From Clarkia xantiana subsp. parviflora (taxonomy: Eukaryota; Streptophyta; Magnoliopsida; Myrtales; Onagraceae), in contig JAPTYO010000009.1 in the NCBI GenBank assembly GCA_036873135.1, positions 39,758,756 through 39,822,755 on the forward strand: 64,000 nt of DNA. The letters are read 5' to 3'. Both the position numbers and the translations under genes were made by a program. Below are positions 34,001-45,945 of the stretch, one piece after another. Positions within the stretch are counted from its first letter, which is position 1. Every line of letters starts with the position of its first letter. Under the pieces are notes generated by a model that searched no databases, was not told the DNA's origin, and saw nothing but the letters and a program-made list of their open reading frames with translations.

Positions 34001-35860
34001 TCTTCACACATAAAGAATAGCACATATCAGGATCATATTTGCACGCAAGATACAATGTTCCACACACACATGTTATCACTTAACATATTTATTGACTAAA
34101 CCAATTAACACAAGCATGCCCCGGAGTCAAAAGTTCACTATGTTCCCAATCATCGTCCTAAAGTACATGCTACGTGATAATCAATTCGGCCGATAAATAA
34201 GTCAAGTATCCAACTCTCGGTCAATCATGAACATGCTTCACAAATCACTTGATACGAGTTTACTAACCAAATTAACATGTATCAATTTCATGGTACTATC
34301 ATGTATTCTAGCATGTTAATATGAATGATAAAACATGGATATGACATGATTATATGAATGAATCATGCTAGCATGGACAATAGTGCAAACCTATACATGG
34401 ATACTATATGAATCAACATGTATCATGCTAAGCAAAATAAATCATGTCATTTCTAGCAAACATGCATGCTTTGTTTAATATACCCTACACATGGATACTA
34501 AACAAATTTAACGAGTAACATGCTTAATAAATAACTAAAATCTAGCACCCCATTCCGGACTTTAGCAAGACTTACTCGCATCAAAAGTCCGTTTAAAAGA
34601 CTTAGGGACCGTTATGTAATTTCTCAAAAGTTACGTTTAGAGGAAAATTCCCAGGTGGACCGAAGGGTTCGCGAGACAGGCCCCAACACTCCCGTTTCTT
34701 AGACAGAACATAGTTCCCAGGCCGGGGAGGAGGGGGCGCGGCGTCAAGTTTCCACTTCAAGCTCGGTCTTTCTAGACAGAATTATTTCCTCAATTTCAAC
34801 TCGAGAATATTACAATCAAGTCCCCTAAGACTTCCGGGAAACATATTCCACATGTAGTTGAAACAAACTCAAACTACGGGGGCCAACATGCAATTTTATA
34901 TATAATAAAAAGCACCCTAAGCATGATACTAATAAAATTAAGCATGCAATTCATTGCTATAAAAATATTAGGGACTCATGAGTAAACAAAATATTTTTGT
35001 CCCATTTTAAAACAAATAAAACTGGGCCGATATATTTTTTTTTTTTGAGAAAATAAGAAAATAAAAAGGGAATGGATTGACCGAAGTCAACTCGGTCACA
35101 TATGAGAGTTGGGCTCCACCAAGGAGACCTATACATTAGATTAGAAAGAAATGGGCCACGGTTAAAAAAAACTAAAATGGCCCAAGTAAAAAAAATCAGG
35201 CTTTGTATATTAAACTCACGTGAGCCCATCTCTCATTAAAAAAATCACGTGAGTTTAAAGAAAACTGTCCGACCCGGATTTTATAAAAAGAACCCGACCC
35301 GCCCGGCATGTCATTTTCTTAACCCGATTTTCACATAAAAAAAACTGCAGGTAACCACCCACCCATGCAACCCACGACCTAGCCACAACTCCCACTCATT
35401 TCTCAACCGCTTTGCTCGTAACCGTCACCGGCGACACACCACCGGAGACACGTGATAACCGATCGTAAAAATACTCATTCCGGCGAGAAAAATATTTTCG
35501 AAAATAACGAGTTGAGCTTCGTGTGGCGGCTATGGCCGCCACTTTTGCTGTGGAGGTGGCCGTTGCCTCACCCCACGCTTAGGCCACACGAACAAACGTG
35601 AATATGGCATTCGAACGATACAAATAGAGTGGGAGTTTCATAGCCACGTTTGGCCACGAAAACAACCGTTTTTCGTCGGGGTTCGTCGGGACTCGCTACC
35701 AGCACGGCTGCGAACCTTCGTGGGCGATAATGAGCGTCCAATGCTCATAGATGATAGGCCGGACACATCCGAAACGGGCGGGACTCGAAAACTCCGAAAA
35801 TCGGTGGGAGTTCGGCATAACCGTCACGAAGACGATGTCGGTGCCGGAGACCGAACCTTT
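34001..35860 (-). other. Long untranslated leader of Copia element F
   Basis: About 1.9 kb with no open frame of note. 34020-34560 is rich in CATG-containing words (acatgg, catgcta, catgcat). 35400-35860 is GC-richer and lies next to the primer binding site. Confidence 0.6.
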
Positions 35861-35874
35861 GGCTCTGATACCAA
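35861..35874 (-). promoter_or_regulatory. Primer binding site of Copia element F (initiator Met tRNA)
   Basis: The minus strand reads TTGGTATCAGAGCC directly after the LTR. TGGTATCAGAGCC is complementary to the 3' end of plant initiator Met tRNA, the usual Copia primer. Confidence 0.92.
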
Positions 35875-36354
35875 TGAAGGAAACCGACGTACATGCCAAG
35901 CAAACCAACAACCGAATTAGTACGTAAACAATACGGTAGTTATAGGAACGATACGTTTACCTTCGAACGTGGCGGTTTGCGATGGCGGGAGCGGAAGCGG
36001 ATCGTCGTATTCGGTTCGGAATCACGGCTGCCACAGGGATGCCGGTCGGAGAGGTACGTCACTGATCGGAGCGTACCTCGGTCTCCACGAGTGATGACCC
36101 TATAGACACCTAGAGAGCACTTGTATACGAGAGTGACGTGGAGAAACTTGTATATGATATTTGTATTCCTAGACCACCAAGAGGGTCTATATATAGCCAA
36201 GGAGAAGCCCATGAGCAGTTTACAACTTTGGGGACCTAACACATCGGTCCCCGCTCTTTTTATGGAGCGGTTGTCGACTTCGGGGACTCGACATATCGGT
36301 CCCCGATCTCTCCGAGACCTACACTAGCACCCCGTATGGGTGCAATATCCTACA
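35875..36354 (-). repeat. 5' LTR of Copia element F (480 bp)
   Basis: Same length and ends as 28344-28823. A minus-strand TATA-like stretch (CTATATATAGA) lies near 36185-36197 and would drive gag-pol transcription leftward. Confidence 0.96.
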
Positions 36355-36359
36355 TGTTA

Positions 36360-39277
36360 AGTACATATTTTTAGATTCTTATGGTTTTATCTAAAATAAT
36401 TCACCAATACTAGCAATGAACAAATTGTTGATTATAAAATTTGCAGATTATTATTGTATGATTAATTAATTATATGTATGTAACATAATAATCGTGTATG
36501 AGATACAGAATAGAGAAGAGTGCAGGTCCTCTCCATATCTCCTTTTGATTTGTATAGAAGAGAGAGAAACAACAATTATGAGTAGCATAACAAGAACATG
36601 TAGATCAGAAGCAGCGAAAGAAGGAAAGGGAGATGAGCTAAGAGTGGTAATACACCAGTTGAAGGCTTTTCCTCTTTCGTTCTTATCCAATTGGTAAGTT
36701 TCCATTATTGTTAATCTCGCTTTGAGCTCCTCTAGATATTGATATTGAATGGATATATATGTATGTTGATTCATTATTGTTGTTGCTTATAGTTAATTTG
36801 TGGATCCAATATATTTGCTCTTCTCCGCTCTTGAAATTGTTTTATCTGTTTCAATCAGCTTCAATTGTTTGGTCTTCCACTTCTGACCCTTCATTTGGTC
36901 TTCTACTTCTGAGAGACTGATATTTTTTTTTGGTGCTGCTGATTGCTTTCGGATCTATTCATTAGCACCATATATGACGGAGGCATCAATTAATTGTGTA
37001 AAATCTGAAACTTACTGATTGATGATGATTTAATTATGTTTCAATAGGTTCATTTTGCCGCGGAGCAATTCCTAGAGTTTTTGACTAAACTAGACTTATA
37101 TTAACACCAGTTTTTGGGATATTGGTTCTCTGTTTTGAGCAACAGATACCCAATATTGTTGGATGGTGGTCTTGCAGTTTCTGTCTGGTGCCAAGGGTAC
37201 TTGACTCAGTTGCTCGCTGACTGTTATGAGATTAAAAGGGTGTAAAAACATAGTTGATCCACCAGATGCTTATTCCTACATGGCTATGTGTACATGGTCT
37301 ACTTCATGGTCCGGTTTCGAGTTTCAGGAACCCAACTTTTTTGCTACCAGCTTACGTACCATAACCCACTTTATCACCCACTAAACAATAATTAAACTAT
37401 AACCCCTTGTGGAAAGTGTGGTTTTTTTTTTATTTAATAATTTTCACGTTGAAACAAAAATGATGACCACCATAGGAATCGCTTATCTGGGTGAGATTCG
37501 GATGTGTAGCATCCTCTTCAGACAACCTCTGAATTAGTAACATCTGGTATTTAATTTCCAACCACATTTAATTTTCGTATTATATTTAATTATTCTCCTT
37601 CTTCTTTTTTCCAGAAATTCTCTTTGCCACACCCTCTTTGTAGTATAGATTTCATAGAGACTTCTTCTTTCATTTATTGCAGGTGGGTTCCTACTGCATT
37701 TTCTTACAGTATTAATACATTGTTACCAACTGCAAGATTTTTTATACTCTACTTGATAAACTCACTCGGCCGTTGTGTATTTGTTTCTCTTCCAGTATTA
37801 AAACTTTTTTTCTTCTTAGAAGTTCTAATTCTACGAGCTTTGTGTTTTTAACAAACATATAAATTCCTTGGCCAAAAAAAAAAAACATATAAATTCATGT
37901 CCTTGCAACAGTGATCTTAATATAGTTATTCAATTGCACCATGCTATGCCATTGATCTTAGTATATCTCTGTTATGTCTCTACTTGATCTATGCAGATAG
38001 TGTGGTTGTTTTGCTTAATGGGGGTGAAAATAAGCTAGAAAGATTAGGACATGAGAAACTTGATGTTGTAAATGACATGAGGGGCATTGCTCTCAAGGAA
38101 CAAGAAGTACACCGTCATCTACAAACTCGCCATTTTCAGGTAATTAAAGAAACCAAGTTGAGACAGACCCAAATTGAAAATATTTAAGTGATTGCTCTCT
38201 GTTTAACATTTATTTTTTCGTTTTGTACACAAAATTGGAAGTTTAAGAGGTTAATGCAGGTTAGTTACCTGAATTTTTTTAGTCTAGCAGTTATATTTAT
38301 CTTCCAAATAGGTGACTATTTTGGTTATTCTTATTGAATAGGACATGAGTATATAAACCTAAATTTTTCATGCTATATCATAATAGGTTGAAAAAAAATA
38401 AAGATATGCAAAATATAAAGAATTTTCTATTACTCTTGAGAACAGAGTCCAATAAAAAATTCATAATATATTTAGTTACTCTTGAGTTCTATTACTATGG
38501 TAGGATCCAGTTTCATAATATGTATTTTCTATCTCTGGATAGTTAATTTATGTGATTTTTTTAATCACATGTGCAGATGAGGAGGAAGTAGATACAGTAG
38601 GTAGCTCACAGAAAGTTGAAAATGTAAGGCAAACTGCCCAAATTTCTTGGAGGTATATTAGATTTATATAATCTGATTTTTCTTCTGACCATAAACTACC
38701 ATGAATTCATGTTATCTGTTCTTTTTCATGTGATATTTAATTTTTTTAGCTCTAATTATTAGCATGAATTGGTATAATATGAGATTTTGCATCTGGTGTT
38801 TAAATTATCTGCTCTAATAATTGTTAACTTGATTTCTATTACTTGGGGTTTTTCATTTGGCATTTGATTTTTTCAGAGGGATTTTCTATGGTTCCTTAAT
38901 AGCACCCAAAAGTATGATCTTTCGCTTTCTTTTTTGTAGTTTGTTGTTTGTTTCAACTTTTGTTCATTGTGCCAAAGAGTGGAAGATGTCATAGTGTCAA
39001 GTGAAAAGTTATCCTTTGTTGTTGTGGATGTGTCCAATTCTTGATTGTTCTGTGCTTTGTGTCATGCATTATGTCCATCAGTTGTCTAATATTTTTTTCC
39101 CGAAAGAAATAAGGGAATTAAGAACCCGAAAATCAATTTCAAATGTTTCATGGCAAACAACTAAACCTATCACTTTTGTGTGTAAATGATAAATATCTGA
39201 TTTCATGGTCAGTGAAGGCATCTTAGTTACGACTATATTAACTCTTTTTATGAAGTCTAACATCATTTGATTTACAG
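36360..39277 (+). other. Host DNA with possible exon remnants
   Basis: Mostly AT-rich, intron-like. Two segments have splice-like borders. 37997-38139 (ATGCAG before, GTAATT after) is open and encodes a charged helix (NKLERLGHEKLDVVNDM...). 38577-38623 (GTGCAG before, GTAAGG after) encodes EEEVDTVGSSQKVEN in one phase. Their phases do not join, so I do not make a gene of them. Element F sits immediately to the left. Confidence 0.35.
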
Positions 39278-40013
39278 AAATTGGAGCCATGTAAGATAGA
39301 GAGCTGGGTTGTTGTGAACTTCTCTGCAAGATGCAATATTTGTGATCTTATCAGAGACTTGATCAATTGTGCTAATATAAAAGGAATTGTAAGTTTATAT
39401 CTGAAATCCATCTTATTAATTTAATGTTATCTTTCTGACAGTAATGGATTATATATAAAATGGTTCAGATATTATAGTTTGCAATTGCCAAATGTAACCC
39501 CGTGAAGATTTCCTATATTGATAGTCCTTACATAATTGACATGGTGTTGCTTTTTTTATATGTTGTAGCCAATAGAAGATCCTAAAAATGTAATTGAAGA
39601 ATATGTATATATAAATTTAGGTTGAAAAAGAATTGGAGAAGGCGAAAGTATCAACCCAGGTAGAGCTATCTTATTTTTCACTTCAACTCTAGCTGCTGGT
39701 GAATACTATCTGGGGTCGTAAAAAACTCAATTTTTTTTGAATTACCATGATCACAAGAAGCTGTTACAAAAGACTGAATATGAAAAGCTAGCAAAGGAGG
39801 AGCAAGACAATGCGTGAGAGATGTATAGAAAGTCTTTTAAATGGGAGGAAGTGCAACGGGTGCCTTTAGGCGAACCCAAGAAGCCTGTTGTTGCTCAACC
39901 TCATGGCGATGATGACGATATCTTATTATGTAATGCTGAGTTTACTCAATTTAAATTGCTAGATCCATGGAATAAGAAGAATTTGGCTAAATTTGAGCAC
40001 TGTATTTTAGTGA
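39278..40013 (+). pseudogene. AGO4-clade Argonaute-like exon remnants
   Basis: Exon 39278-39388 (preceded by TTTACAG, followed by GTAAGT; 37 codons, phase 0) encodes KIESWVVVNFSARC and DLINCANIKGI. This strongly resembles the MID-domain segment of plant AGO4/6/8/9 proteins (W-x-VVNFSARC ... KGI). After a normal-sized intron, 39569 onward (TTGTAG before) encodes PIEDPKNVIEE in the same phase, which fits the next segment of AGO4-type proteins. The match then ends in stops. At 39944-40004, LLDPWNKKNLAKF resembles the PIWI-region GPWKKKNL segment. The catalytic PIWI residues are not present. It is most likely a decayed Argonaute copy or a transposon-captured fragment. The downstream part is cut off by MITE G. 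Confidence 0.6.
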
Positions 40014-40711
40014 GTACATACTATAAACTCGGGTCAATAACCTGGGAGAGGTTTGAAGTTTGGCCATTGTTAATTTGAGAGGCTTGAAGATTGAAATGGT
40101 GATAACTGAGGTCTGAAGTTTGGACTTTGTGATTTTTAGGTTTTCCGTCCAAATTTTCTGTCAAATTTAACAGAACTGCGTGAAATGTTAAAAATACCCT
40201 TTTGTAATATTTGAATTAATAAAAAGTTTAATTAATATAAAGATGAAATGACAAAAATACCCCTGTCCATAATTTAAACCTAACCCAACTCCGGCCACCA
40301 CCACGACTCCGGCCGGCCACCACCCAACTCCGGCGACCACCACTTACCACCCAACTCCGGCGACCACCACTCACAACTCCGACGACGGCCACCCAACTCC
40401 GACGACCGCCACCACGGCCCCAATTGGGCCTAAGTCGGAGCCACAAAGCTCCGATCGGAGCTCGGTGCCTCCGATCGGAGATCTGTGGCTCCGATTTGGA
40501 GCTCTGTGGCCCCAAATCGGAGCCACCGGCCCCGATTGGGTCCAATCGGGACCGCGGTTGTGGTCGCCGGAGTTGGGTGATGGTCGTCGGAGTCGGGTTG
40601 TGGTCGCCGGAGTTGGGTGGCCGTCGCCGGAGCTGTGAGTGGTGGTCGCCAGAGTTGGGTGGTGGCCTTAAGGGCATTTTCTTCTTTTCATTCAAACATG
40701 TGAGATGCAAG

Positions 40712-40716
40712 AAGGG
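40712..40716. repeat. Target-site duplication of element C (AAGGG)
   Basis: AAGGG at 40712-40716 is repeated at 50975-50979, directly outside the two LTRs of C and inside element G. Confidence 0.92.
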
Positions 40717-41438
40717 TGTTAGGTTATAAGGTCTGAGTCAACGGATCGCTAACTTAGAGCTTATCTCCCACTAATGTGATGTCGGGTTACGTGCTCCTTG
40801 GGGTCTTTCGTACCGTTTCCTACTCTTCCGCTTCCTTGTCTCTCTGCTCCTTGTTACCCTGCAAGAGGGGCAGTATCAAGCACGGAGGGGGGGGTGGTGC
40901 TTGATGAACCCTCTCCGATGCTTAAGTCAGAATACTTCTAGAGAGATAAAATGTAGAGAGAAGCCAGAGCTAAAAATGTGCAAGTAATCCACATGATCAA
41001 ATGAATGGTGGAAGGGTTGTATTTATAGGCAACAGTGTCATTAAGGTAACTTAATGACATCGTTAACCTTTAAACACAATTAATTAGTCCTTGATCACAT
41101 AATTAAAACCTTAAAGCATGGAGAGGTTGGCAGAAATAATCTAAGTGTGGGAGTCGGGAAACGGTGCCAGGGCCCTTGTGGGCGGAGAGAAAATCCTACC
41201 CCTAAGGGTAAGGGTTGGGTGTGGCCACCCAACCCCTCCTTAGGGGAGATGGGTTGGCCAACCCAATCTCACCTATGTGAGTTCGACGCGTGGTCCAGAC
41301 GAGTATTTTTGCCTCGTCCGGACCGTTGGTGTTTCGGCGGGGTGTTCGGGTCAAAGTTTCGATTTACAATCATTAACGGGGTGATAAAAATAAAACGATT
41401 CGGAAGTCAACGGGTTCAAATTGGGCGTATATCCATCA
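40717..41438 (-). repeat. 3' LTR of element C (722 bp)
   Basis: Ends are TGTTAGGTTATAAGG and CGTATATCCATCA. It is paired with 50256-50974 and differs by small indels and substitutions. The minus strand carries TATAAATA near 41020-41032. Confidence 0.94.
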
Positions 41439-41452
41439 CATGCCCCCGAGTC
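41439..41452 (-). promoter_or_regulatory. Polypurine tract of element C
   Basis: The minus strand reads GACTCGGGGGCATG directly before TGATGGATATACG of the 3' LTR. E has the same site. Confidence 0.75.
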
Positions 41453-41962
41453 AACCAATGGCCTGACCCTTGATTGACTCTATTTTAGGATGGTATGACA
41501 CGCACAATTTGAAGCCGGAATTTTACCTTTCGTCGGAATCCTTACTTACCCATGGGTGTGTGTCTCTGACTCTGCCCCCTGTCTTATAAGATAGAGGAAT
41601 TGCAAACGTCAGAATAGCACGGACACGTGTCCAAGCACGTGTCTGTCTGAGATGGAAATAATAAATTCAATACCGTCACGAGCTTATACTCGGAAAATAT
41701 ACGCATGTGTGGGGATGCAACGTGAATATGGTTAAGTGAGTCCATGCTTCAATTTATGACGGGGTAAGCCTATGTGGGGAAAAATTTCGATTTTGGTCCA
41801 ATTTTTTTTCTAAGTATAGGATACTAAAAAATATGCCTATAAGATGTTAACTAGGATAGTAATACTCCTAACCTTAGTTAAAAAATGAGAAGATAGTAGT
41901 TTTCTATCTAAGCCCTTGGATCTCCTTTTAATTGACGGATGGTTGAGATTATGTCATCTAAA

Positions 41963-41989
41963 AAACCCTACACCCTTCTCATTATAAGG
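41963..41989 (+). promoter_or_regulatory. Telo-box and TATA-like box of the antisense gene in C
   Basis: AAACCCTA at 41963-41970 is followed by TATAAGG at 41983-41989. This parallels the motif pairs in B and E. Confidence 0.55.
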
Positions 41990-43076
41990 AGGAGTTAAGA
42001 AAATTACCTCATTTGAAAAAAGTTGTCATATTTTCCTCATTTTCCCACACTTGGAGGCCAAGGGAGAAAATTTTGCACACCAAGGGAGGGGGCCAGCTGA
42101 AATTCCAGCAAAGGCCATAATTCCGGCCAGCCGTGCGGTGGTCAGCGGACGGAGGCAGCGACGCGACTCCGAGAGGCGGGCGGACGGGAGCGGCGTAGGA
42201 GAGGCGGGGCTGGTCAGTCGCGAGCTCTGGTGCACGGCGGACTGCCAGGCGGAGGCTCCGGGCGGCGACGATATCGCTGCCAGCGGAGGGGGGGGGGGTC
42301 AGGTCCAGCTGAGACGGGCGACGGCGAGGTCCTGCGACGGGGACTGGCAGAGGGACTCCAGCGACGGACGTGTGCGACTGTGACGAGGGCTCCGGGGCGA
42401 GGCGAAGCACGGCGGCGGCGAGGGCGGAGCGTCCAGCGACATCTCCGGCGAGCGACGGCGGAGGTGAGGTGTCCGAGGGCAGCTCCGGCGCAGCTCAGAC
42501 GGTGGTGGGCCTAAAACTCCGGCGACGACCGAGCTCAAATTCCGGACCCGTTTATCACATCGGGTCGGGTTTTCCGAAGGTCCAATCTTTTTCCTTTCGT
42601 TTTCCATATGAAATGTCGATACTTGGATTGCCGATTTTTGATAGCCCATGTTTGATTACCGATGTTTGATTGCCGATGTTTGATTTGTCGATTTTTGCTT
42701 GAATACGTGATTGTCGTAGGTAGTTGTTGATTTGGGAAGTATTTTTTGCCGTTTGAACTATTCCCGCTTGAATTTGACGTTGTGATGTCATTTGCATGTT
42801 GATTTTCGTTGAGGGGCATAATCGTAATTTTGCTCGAAAATCTGTTTTTTGATCCGAGTAAAATTGCCCGATTTCGTCGTCGTAGTGTCCTTAGCGTGTA
42901 TTCGTTACTTTCGTTGGGTGCCTTTGAGTTTTTGGTTGCTGCTTGCCGGGTGCCGGGGTATGCCCGGATTTTTCGGAGATCTTCTTATCTTAACACCCGT
43001 CATGCTATGACAGGTATTGTACTCGTGGTGGTGCCCCCGTACACAAACTTGGCAGAGGCGCTATATCCTTCGAAGG
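41990..43076 (+). other. Leader of the antisense gene in C, GC-rich insertion-like segment
   Basis: 42050-42535 is strongly GC-rich, with a G run at about 42287-42298, and has no counterpart in E. Frames on both strands here look like compositional artefacts. At 42630-42700 the phrase GATTGCCGATGTTTGATT is repeated several times. Confidence 0.45.
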
Positions 43077-45507
43077 ATGAGTAAGTTTTTCTTTCCCTCT
43101 GTTCGTCGCGTTATTTTCTTTCCTGGCATTAGTTCGGAGTCGGATTCTGAGTCGGATACTGAGTTAGGGTATTGGTCGGAGCCTGATTCGAGCTTGGAAT
43201 TTCTCACTGCCTTTGATTTAGGTCTCGCTACCTTGTCGGAGAACCATTTGACTAGGTTCGACTATAATGAGCATGTCACCTTAGGCGACATTTGTCCTTT
43301 AGACGAGCCTTTGTACCCCTTCATCCCTTCTTTGCGAAACACTCGCAGGACAGTGACAGAGCCTCCTAGGGGGAAGGTTGTCGTCTATCCTTTCCAGATT
43401 CGGTTTGGGTTACGCCTGCCCTATTGTGATGAGCTCGTAGAGCTGAGTAGATTCTTTAGGATCTCCTCGGTGAACCTTGCCCCCAGCGCTATTCGCGTCT
43501 GGGTGGGTTTCCGGGTGCTATGTCAGAGGTACTTCTGGAAGTACTCCTTGGTCTTGTTCTGGTGCTTCTTCCGATTTCAGTATCAGAAGAAGGTAGGCTT
43601 CGCGAGTTTCGTGACTCGCTATCCTTCCCTCAAAGATTCCCGATTTGCTGATTTCGGGTTGAGCGGGGTTGAGTGGAATGCTTCTCTTCGTTTCGTGGCT
43701 CGGAGCGATAATTCGGCGAGCCATTGGGCCAAACACTACTTCTTTATCACGGATCGATACGTTACCTGGTCGGTTCTGAATGAGGACTGATCGGACGGCT
43801 GGCCTGCCTTTGGGGAGTTCTCTTCTGTGGACTTGGAGACCATGAAGACTATCTATGAGAGCCACAAGACCCAGTCCTACTGCCCTGTGTCCTTGGTGAC
43901 CGAGACAGACCTCTATGAGGCAGGGATTAGTTTGACTCCTCCCTCCGGGGATTCGGTATGTTACTTAGTCTTCTCATCTATATTTATTTTCTGTTTTTCC
44001 CTTGTAGGTTGGTTTCACGGTAAAACTTATAACGTGCAGGCAGCGCCAGTTGACTTGAGCAAGAGGAGGGCTCCCTCCAGCTCTACTCTGAAGAAGTCCC
44101 CTATGCCTGGGAAGACTGCTGGGACCTCTGGTATAATTCTTTCTTTCTCCTTTTATGGTATACTTGTGTTTTTTCTCATGTTGTTTTCCTTGTGTTGTTA
44201 GGGCACTCTCCCTTGATGACCGAGAGAGTCGTCTCTGTGGGCAAGGGCTCTGGACCTTCTAAGTCCAAGTCACGGAGGTCCGACTCTGAGGCCGGGGCCT
44301 CGGCTGTCAAGAAGAAGAAGGCTGCAGATCCTCCTCCCCCTGGTGTTCGTCCCCCGACCCTGTCTCGCGACAAAGAGATAGCGGTCGAAGAGGCGCCTTC
44401 CCGGGCTGATAAAGGGAAGCGGCCTGCTGGCGATGGTGGGGTGATCACTGATTCTCCATCTCCTGCCCCCCAACCGAGGGCACGGTCTTCAGGTTCGTTT
44501 ATTCTTTATGTCATTGATGCTTCTATGCTTGTGTTTTTCTTTTCTTTGCTTTCTTTGCATAGGTCGGCCTCCGGCTTTGAGTCAGAAGGACTTTGCGCGC
44601 CTCACTGACGAGGATATTGTGGGAGCTGAGTGGACTCCCTTTGCTGGATTGAAGGAGTTCCACTTTGACAGCGGTTCCTCCTTGCGCACCCCGGAGGTTG
44701 GCATTCGGGTACTTCGCGGTGCCATCGCTCCCGGTGATCGTGCTCCTAAGCCCAAGTCCCCTAAGGAGACCCGGCGCTTCATCCAGGGGGTGTTATCCCG
44801 CTATGTCCCTGTGAGTGGTGTTTCTCTTCCTTTTCTATTTTCATGTGATTGCTTGCTAAGTCATTTACCCCTTGTTGATTTTTCAGGGTATGTCCGACAT
44901 GGTGAATATGTCGTCTCTTGCGCTTGAGCTGTCAGATGAGAAGAAGGCCCTTGAGGATAACTAGGTATCCTTGAAGGCGTAGCTTGCCACCGCCGCTGAG
45001 AAGGCTCGCCTGTCTGACTTGCAGATGCAGGAGCTTAGGGGCCATGTAGCTCTACTTGAGACTACCGTGGGTGGTTTGCGCCGTGAGGCTGATGTTGCAT
45101 CGTCACTCCGTGCTGAGGAGTTGACGAAGCTTGAGGCGAGGTGCCGGGCGGAGGAGAGAGCTGTTGCAGTAGCTGAGTACAAAGCTTCCCCTGCCTTTGC
45201 TGCTGATTACAGCGTTCGGTTGAACCAGGAGATGAACCAGTTCGGGGAGTACCTTTTCGATCATATCTTCCGTATTGATCCCCAGTTTCCCGTCAATGAT
45301 ATGAGTGACTTTGGGACATATGTTGCTGGCTATATGGCCGTTCTTAGGGGTCAAGCTGCCGTTGCTGATGAGCCTGCCCCTGCACAGGTGGATGCTATAC
45401 CTGTGGATGTTGATAGTTCAGGCTCTTCCTCATCTTCTTCGAGCTCTGTTAGTGGTTCTTCCTCAGAGGGTCAGGCCCGTGAGGACTCTCCAGCAGGTTC
45501 TGGTTGA
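43077..45507 (+). pseudogene. Antisense accessory gene of element C, multi-exon, three stops
   Basis: Exon model: 43077-43955, 44040-44130, 44202-44492, 44563-44810, 44887-45507, all with GT...AG borders. The phases of exons 1-3 join correctly, and the intron before the last exon is phase 0, as in A, B and E. The first exon encodes an acidic leader (SESDSESDTE) and a domain with RFGLRLPYCDELVELSRFF and AIRVWVGFRVLC, the same pattern as in B. Middle exons are Lys/Ser/Pro-rich (KSKSRRSDSE, KKKKAADPPPP). The last exon is a coiled coil ending in a Ser/Glu tail (SSSSSSVSGSSSE). In-frame stops: TGA at 43788-43790 and TAGs near 44962 and 44980. Function is unknown; it is probably nuclear, from its basic stretches. 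Confidence 0.7.
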
Positions 45508-45945
45508 TATGTTGATATCTCTTTATCCTTGTACATATGACTTTACCTTTCCTCCCCTTTAATGGGTTGAGTGTTTCTCCCCTTGATGGGTCGAGTTCAT
45601 TTTGGGATTGCTATACTTGTGATGTTTTCTTGCTTTCCTTCTTTGCATGGTTATGTTGGCAGTGTGTGGAACAATTGCATTTGGTTGAGGTATGCATGGT
45701 AGGGTGAGTTGTTACTTTTGATGGTTGCTTCATATGCTTCTGTATATATTCCTTTGACCATGGACTCTTCATTTCCTTGTGCTTCCTATACTTAGCATTT
45801 CTTTTGTGTTTTCCTTTATCATTATACCTGTCATCTCATCAAGAGTAAACATTAAGTACTTATCATATCTCTTTGCCTTGTAAAGGATTGTTTCATGGTA
45901 TTCTTCTTTTGTAATAATTTCTTCTGATACACTCATAGAGGTGTA
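45508..45945 (+). other. 3' flank of the antisense gene in C
   Basis: Pyrimidine-rich, no gene. The stretch around 45810-45870 (CATTATACCTGTCATCT...) is also found downstream of the antisense gene in E near 59370, so it is an old shared part of the family. Confidence 0.5.

Larger units (their letters stand above)
28344..36354 (-). mobile_element. Element F: apparently intact Copia LTR retrotransposon (8,011 bp)
   Basis: Two 480-bp LTRs in which I found no difference, a TSD TGTTA (28339-28343 and 36355-36359), an initiator-Met primer binding site, a polypurine tract, and a single uninterrupted gag-pol of 1359 codons. The non-coding leader (about 1.9 kb) and 3' region (about 1.1 kb) are long. 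All parts needed for transposition appear present, so this is the youngest insertion in the window and could be active. Confidence 0.96.

Noticed and set aside
36494..36697. 67-codon frame ending at a GTAAGT donor as a first exon
   Set aside because: No recognisable motif, and the next candidate exons do not join in phase. Kept only as unannotated host DNA.
40228..40710. 160-codon Pro/Arg-rich frame
   Set aside because: It lies in the GC-rich inner palindrome of foldback element G; the repeats alone explain it.
42009..42535. Overlapping Arg/Ala/Pro-rich frames on both strands
   Set aside because: Very GC-rich segment, open in several frames by composition, with no start context or motif.
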